Of a DNA stretch of 64,000 nucleotides, positions 60,967 through 64,000 are shown in pieces. Position 1 is the first letter of the stretch. Every line of letters begins with the position of its first letter. The notes below the pieces were generated by a model. The model was not told the DNA's origin. It did not search any database and worked only from the letters and a program-made list of their open reading frames with translations. The stretch spans positions 1-64,000 of the forward strand of contig DXEN01000064.1 of assembly GCA_019114945.1 (NCBI GenBank). Direction: 5' to 3'. This DNA is from Candidatus Parabacteroides intestinigallinarum. Lineage in GTDB: Bacteria > Bacteroidota > Bacteroidia > Bacteroidales > Tannerellaceae. The translations under genes and the position numbers were made by a program.

Positions 60967-62634
60967 ATGAACTGGTTAGTTGAGACGTTTACAGAGCCTA
61001 CCCTTATACAAGCGGTGGCCGTCCTCTCCATCGTCGCCGCCATAGGTGTCTACTTAGGGCGATTAAAAATCTACGGCATCTCGTTAGGCGTCACTTTCGT
61101 ATTTTTCACGGGCATCATGGCCGGCCATCTCGGCATCAAGGTCAATGAGGACATGCTGAACTTCGCCCAGAATTTCGGATTGATTGTATTCGTCTATACC
61201 TTAGGCCTGCAAGTGGGACCGGGGTTCTTCTCCTCCCTGAAAAAAGAAGGCGTGGAGATGAACATGATGGGACTGGGCGTCATCGCCCTGGGAATCCTCC
61301 TTACGCTCGCTTTCCATTGGACAACGGGCATCTCCATGCCCGTGATGGTGGGCTTGCTCTCCGGAGCGGTGACGAACACCCCGGCATTGGGAGCCGCCCA
61401 GCAAGCGTTGGCGCAAACCAATCCGGAGAACGTACGAGACATGACCGATATGGCCTTGGCATGCGCCGTCACTTATCCCTTAGGCGTAATCGGCGTGATT
61501 CTCGCGATTATCGCGCTGAAAGCCTTATTCGCCCGAAAAACGGAGAACACGCACAAGGAACAAGACACCGCGACCAACGTGGCCGAGTTCCAAGTGCGGA
61601 ATCCTTCTATCTACAATAAAAGCATCCAACAAGTGATGAGGCTGACCGACAAGCATTTCGTGATATCACGACTTTGGCGCGGCGGACGGGTGACGATCCC
61701 GACCTCGGACACGATCCTGAGAGAACGGGACCACCTGCTTGTCATCTCGGTAAAAGCCGACGTGGAATCGATCAAGACCCTCTTCGGGGAACAAGAGGAA
61801 ACGGATTGGAACAAGGAAGACATCGATTGGAACGCGATCGATAGCCAATTGATATCAAGGCGCATCGTAGTGACCCGCAACCGGGTGAACGGCGTAAAGC
61901 TGGGCTCCCTGCGCCTGCGGAACCTGTATGGCATCAATATCACGCGGGTGAACCGGGCGGGCATCGACTTAGTGGCCTCCCGCGACCTTCGCTTACAAAT
62001 CGGCGACAAGCTCACGATCGTAGGCGAGGCCAACTCCGTGAACAACGTAGGCAAGATACTGGGCGACGAGCTGAAACGGTTAGACAACCCGAACTTGCTC
62101 GCCATATTCGTAGGCCTGACCCTTGGCGTGCTGATCGGTTCCATCCCGATTCCAATTCCCGGCATGGACACCCCGATCCAACTGGGCATCGCCGGAGGCC
62201 CGATTATCGTGGGCATCCTGATGGGAGCGTTCGGCCCGCGCTTCCACCTCACCACCTACACGACGCAAAGCGCCAACCTGATGATGCGGCAATTCGGTAT
62301 CGTCATCTATTTGGCCGGACTGGGCCTCGATTCCGGCGAACATTTCTTCGAGACGGTTTTCCAAGCGGAAGGATTGCTCTGGATAGGCTTAGGCTTCCTG
62401 TTAACCATCGTCCCGGTATTGATTGTCGGATTCGTCGCATCCCGCTTCTTCCGGTTGGACTACGCCCACAACGTGGGCATGCTATGCGGAAGCATGGCGA
62501 ACCCAATGGCGCTGAATTACGCGAATACCACGGTAGAAGGCGACGAGCCATCCGTATCGTACGCCACGGTGTATCCCCTCTCCATGTTTGTCCGCGTCAT
62601 CTCCGCTCAATTACTAATTATGTTATCCTCTTAA
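60967..62634 (+). CDS. YidE/YbjL/AspT-type transporter with RCK_C domains
   Basis: A 555-aa inner-membrane protein. Two halves of about five helices each (GLQVGPGFFSSL and GLGLDSGEHFF are the paired motifs) flank a cytoplasmic region with two TrkA-C (RCK_C) domains (about residues 210-375). The duplicated AspT/YidE fold carries acidic amino acids or dicarboxylates in characterised members; substrate here unknown. Start chosen at ATG 60967, shortly after a TACTTTCG promoter element (60934-60941). Confidence 0.88.
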   Translation: MNWLVETFTEPTLIQAVAVLSIVAAIGVYLGRLKIYGISLGVTFVFFTGIMAGHLGIKVNEDMLNFAQNFGLIVFVYTLGLQVGPGFFSSLKKEGVEMNMMGLGVIALGILLTLAFHWTTGISMPVMVGLLSGAVTNTPALGAAQQALAQTNPENVRDMTDMALACAVTYPLGVIGVILAIIALKALFARKTENTHKEQDTATNVAEFQVRNPSIYNKSIQQVMRLTDKHFVISRLWRGGRVTIPTSDTILRERDHLLVISVKADVESIKTLFGEQEETDWNKEDIDWNAIDSQLISRRIVVTRNRVNGVKLGSLRLRNLYGINITRVNRAGIDLVASRDLRLQIGDKLTIVGEANSVNNVGKILGDELKRLDNPNLLAIFVGLTLGVLIGSIPIPIPGMDTPIQLGIAGGPIIVGILMGAFGPRFHLTTYTTQSANLMMRQFGIVIYLAGLGLDSGEHFFETVFQAEGLLWIGLGFLLTIVPVLIVGFVASRFFRLDYAHNVGMLCGSMANPMALNYANTTVEGDEPSVSYATVYPLSMFVRVISAQLLIMLSS

Positions 62635-62674
62635 AATCACACGTTCATATTCTTTCTATTTCATTTTATATTTA

Positions 62675-62682
62675 TATCTTCG
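62675..62682 (+). promoter_or_regulatory. Candidate promoter of the ABC ATPase gene
   Basis: TATCTTCG, one mismatch to TAnnTTTG, 27 bp before the ATG, with TTTC 18 bp upstream. Confidence 0.45.
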
Positions 62683-62709
62683 CAATAAATTTAAACAAGA
62701 CTATCCATC

Positions 62710-64000
62710 ATGAATGAAACGATACTAAACGGATTGCTCAATCTATTCGCAATCTTCGCCTCTTTGGCCAAAATAGGACGCGAACAAGCGCGGCAAGCCG
62801 TCAACTTTTATCTAACCAGCCACTTCGGCGTACGCTCCCATAAAGAGTATATGGCGCTATTCGAGGAGGCACAAGGCGTCTACGACGATCCCCTGATTCC
62901 AATCAACCGGGAAAACGTCATCATCAACGTATGCAACCAGCTAAAACCTAAGCTGGTAGCGGAAGACCAAGCGCTGCTCCTTCTCCGCTTTATGGAATTC
63001 GCCCACAGCAACGACCAAGGGCTGGACAAGAACTTATCGATCTTCCAGAAAATAGCGGACATCTTCAATATCGATGATGAATGCTTCCGGCATCTATACG
63101 CGTTTGTCGCAGGCGGGAAATCACCCGCCATCCTGACAATCGACGCGGACGAGCGGAGCGAAGAAGCGAATCATATCTACCGGAAAGGGCTCAAGGGCAA
63201 GATCCGGGTATTGCAATTAGCCCGGTTCGACCGGATGGTCTTTACCTATTCCGGGAACGGGAGGGTCTACATGAACGACATTCCGCTCACGCCGGGCATT
63301 TTCTACGGCTGGCAACGCAGCAGCGTGATAAAAAGCCCCCTGTTCTTACCTATTTATTATAGCGATATACTCGACGTGTTCAACCAGCGCGGCCATAAGG
63401 AACGGATACAACTCACGGGGAGAGGCATCGAGTTCCGTTTCAAGAACAGCGATAACGGGATCCACAACTTCTCGTTCAACCTCGAATCCGGCCAACTGGT
63501 CGCTATCATGGGGGGAAGCGGCGTAGGCAAATCCACGCTCCTGGGCATCCTGAACGGGAATATCACGCCCCAGCAAGGAAGCATCCGCTTGAACGGCCAT
63601 CCGCTGAATAGCCCGGGAAGCAAGCAACTAATCGGTTTCGTGCCCCAAGACGATTTGCTGATCGAGGAACTGACCGTGTACCAAAACCTATGGTATACCG
63701 CCCGCCTCTGCTTCGCGAACCTGAGCCTTGAGGAAATCGAGCGACGGGTAAATACTATCTTAGAGGATTTAGACCTGACAAAAATCAAGGATTTAGCGGT
63801 AGGTTCCCCCATCCGCAAGACCATCAGCGGCGGTCAGCGCAAGCGCTTGAACATCGCCTTGGAGCTGATACGTGAACCGGCTATCCTCTATCTGGACGAG
63901 CCCACCTCAGGCCTCTCCTCCACGGACTCCGAGAAAGTGATCATGCTCCTGAAGGAACAAACCCACCGGGGACGGCTCGTGGTGGTCAACATCCATCAGC
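62710..64000 (+). CDS. ABC transporter ATP-binding protein, ABCG-like (partial)
   Basis: The frame from ATG 62710 is open to the window end (430 codons), so the gene is cut. The first about 250 residues form a non-ABC N-terminal region, partly like a TerB-type helical domain (LVAEDQALLLLRFMEFAHSN). An ABC domain follows with Walker A GGSGVGKST, signature ISGGQRKRLNIALEL and Walker B AILYLDEPTSGLS. The signature resembles ABCG/White-type half transporters, so a membrane domain is likely beyond the edge. Bacteroidales have large fusions of this kind; substrate unknown. Confidence 0.88.
   Translation, partial: MNETILNGLLNLFAIFASLAKIGREQARQAVNFYLTSHFGVRSHKEYMALFEEAQGVYDDPLIPINRENVIINVCNQLKPKLVAEDQALLLLRFMEFAHSNDQGLDKNLSIFQKIADIFNIDDECFRHLYAFVAGGKSPAILTIDADERSEEANHIYRKGLKGKIRVLQLARFDRMVFTYSGNGRVYMNDIPLTPGIFYGWQRSSVIKSPLFLPIYYSDILDVFNQRGHKERIQLTGRGIEFRFKNSDNGIHNFSFNLESGQLVAIMGGSGVGKSTLLGILNGNITPQQGSIRLNGHPLNSPGSKQLIGFVPQDDLLIEELTVYQNLWYTARLCFANLSLEEIERRVNTILEDLDLTKIKDLAVGSPIRKTISGGQRKRLNIALELIREPAILYLDEPTSGLSSTDSEKVIMLLKEQTHRGRLVVVNIHQ

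Overview
The window looks like a chromosomal segment of a Bacteroidota bacterium, order Bacteroidales, most likely family Tannerellaceae (Parabacteroides- or Tannerella-like). The evidence is the Bacteroides-type promoters (TTTG, 19-21 bp, TAnnTTTG) in front of many genes, an UpxY-type capsule antiterminator, TPR-HTH regulators, an OxyR with the two classical cysteines, and Bacteroidota families such as DUF4954 and DUF4268. Many genes are rather GC-rich and the intergenic DNA is AT-rich and full of repeats. The genus is not certain.

Layout. 1-7000 (minus strand) is the head of a capsular polysaccharide (CPS) locus. Reading with transcription it holds a tyrosine recombinase, a 250-bp invertible segment bounded by 28-bp perfect inverted repeats, an upxY-like gene with an UpxZ-like C-terminal extension, a small protein gene, a FlaA1/CapD-type epimerase/dehydratase and a UDP-glucose dehydrogenase; the locus runs off the left edge. 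The segment carries a consensus promoter that in this sequence points into the CPS genes (ON). 7000-16900 holds a polyprenol glycosyltransferase and dihydroorotase, a uvrA-orf-yigZ-nhaA run, an OmpA lipoprotein, and rplU-rpmA. 16900-21400 holds Wzc- and Wza-like exporters, a HAD hydrolase and cytidine deaminase. 21558-21830 has three tRNA genes (Leu-GAG, Leu-CAG, Gly-GCC). 21900-25400 is a nucleoside salvage/peptidase operon. 25500-33100 is more accessory: membrane-linked HTH regulators, an acyltransferase remnant, a broken toxin-antitoxin pair, an SDR, an amino-acid permease and a GtrA protein.

34500-39100 is the histidine operon hisG-hisD-hisC-hisB, preceded by a leader peptide with five consecutive His codons and a terminator hairpin, i.e. 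a likely attenuator. 39100-45300 has M1 and M16 peptidases. 45500-50000 has pheS, fhs and proS. 50000-52200 has a secreted Gfo/Idh/MocA protein and oxyR. 52500-57150 is a minus-strand run of an Rpn-like PD-(D/E)XK protein, a C5-cytosine methyltransferase, a membrane-anchored NUC1-type nuclease and a second nucleotide-sugar dehydrogenase. 57600-64000 has an HU-like protein, a lipoprotein, DUF4954, a YidE/AspT-type transporter and the start of an ABC ATPase cut by the window edge.

Three intergenic arrays with the same period (40 or 41 bp) and a similar hairpin half, but otherwise different sequences, lie at 9401, 26406 and 41688. Heptanucleotide repeats (ATAAATC and TTGTCAA families) fill several other gaps. 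The main points for follow-up are the invertible promoter with its recombinase, the UpxY-UpxZ-like fusion, the his attenuator, the three arrays, and the 21-bp repeats in front of the HU-like gene.
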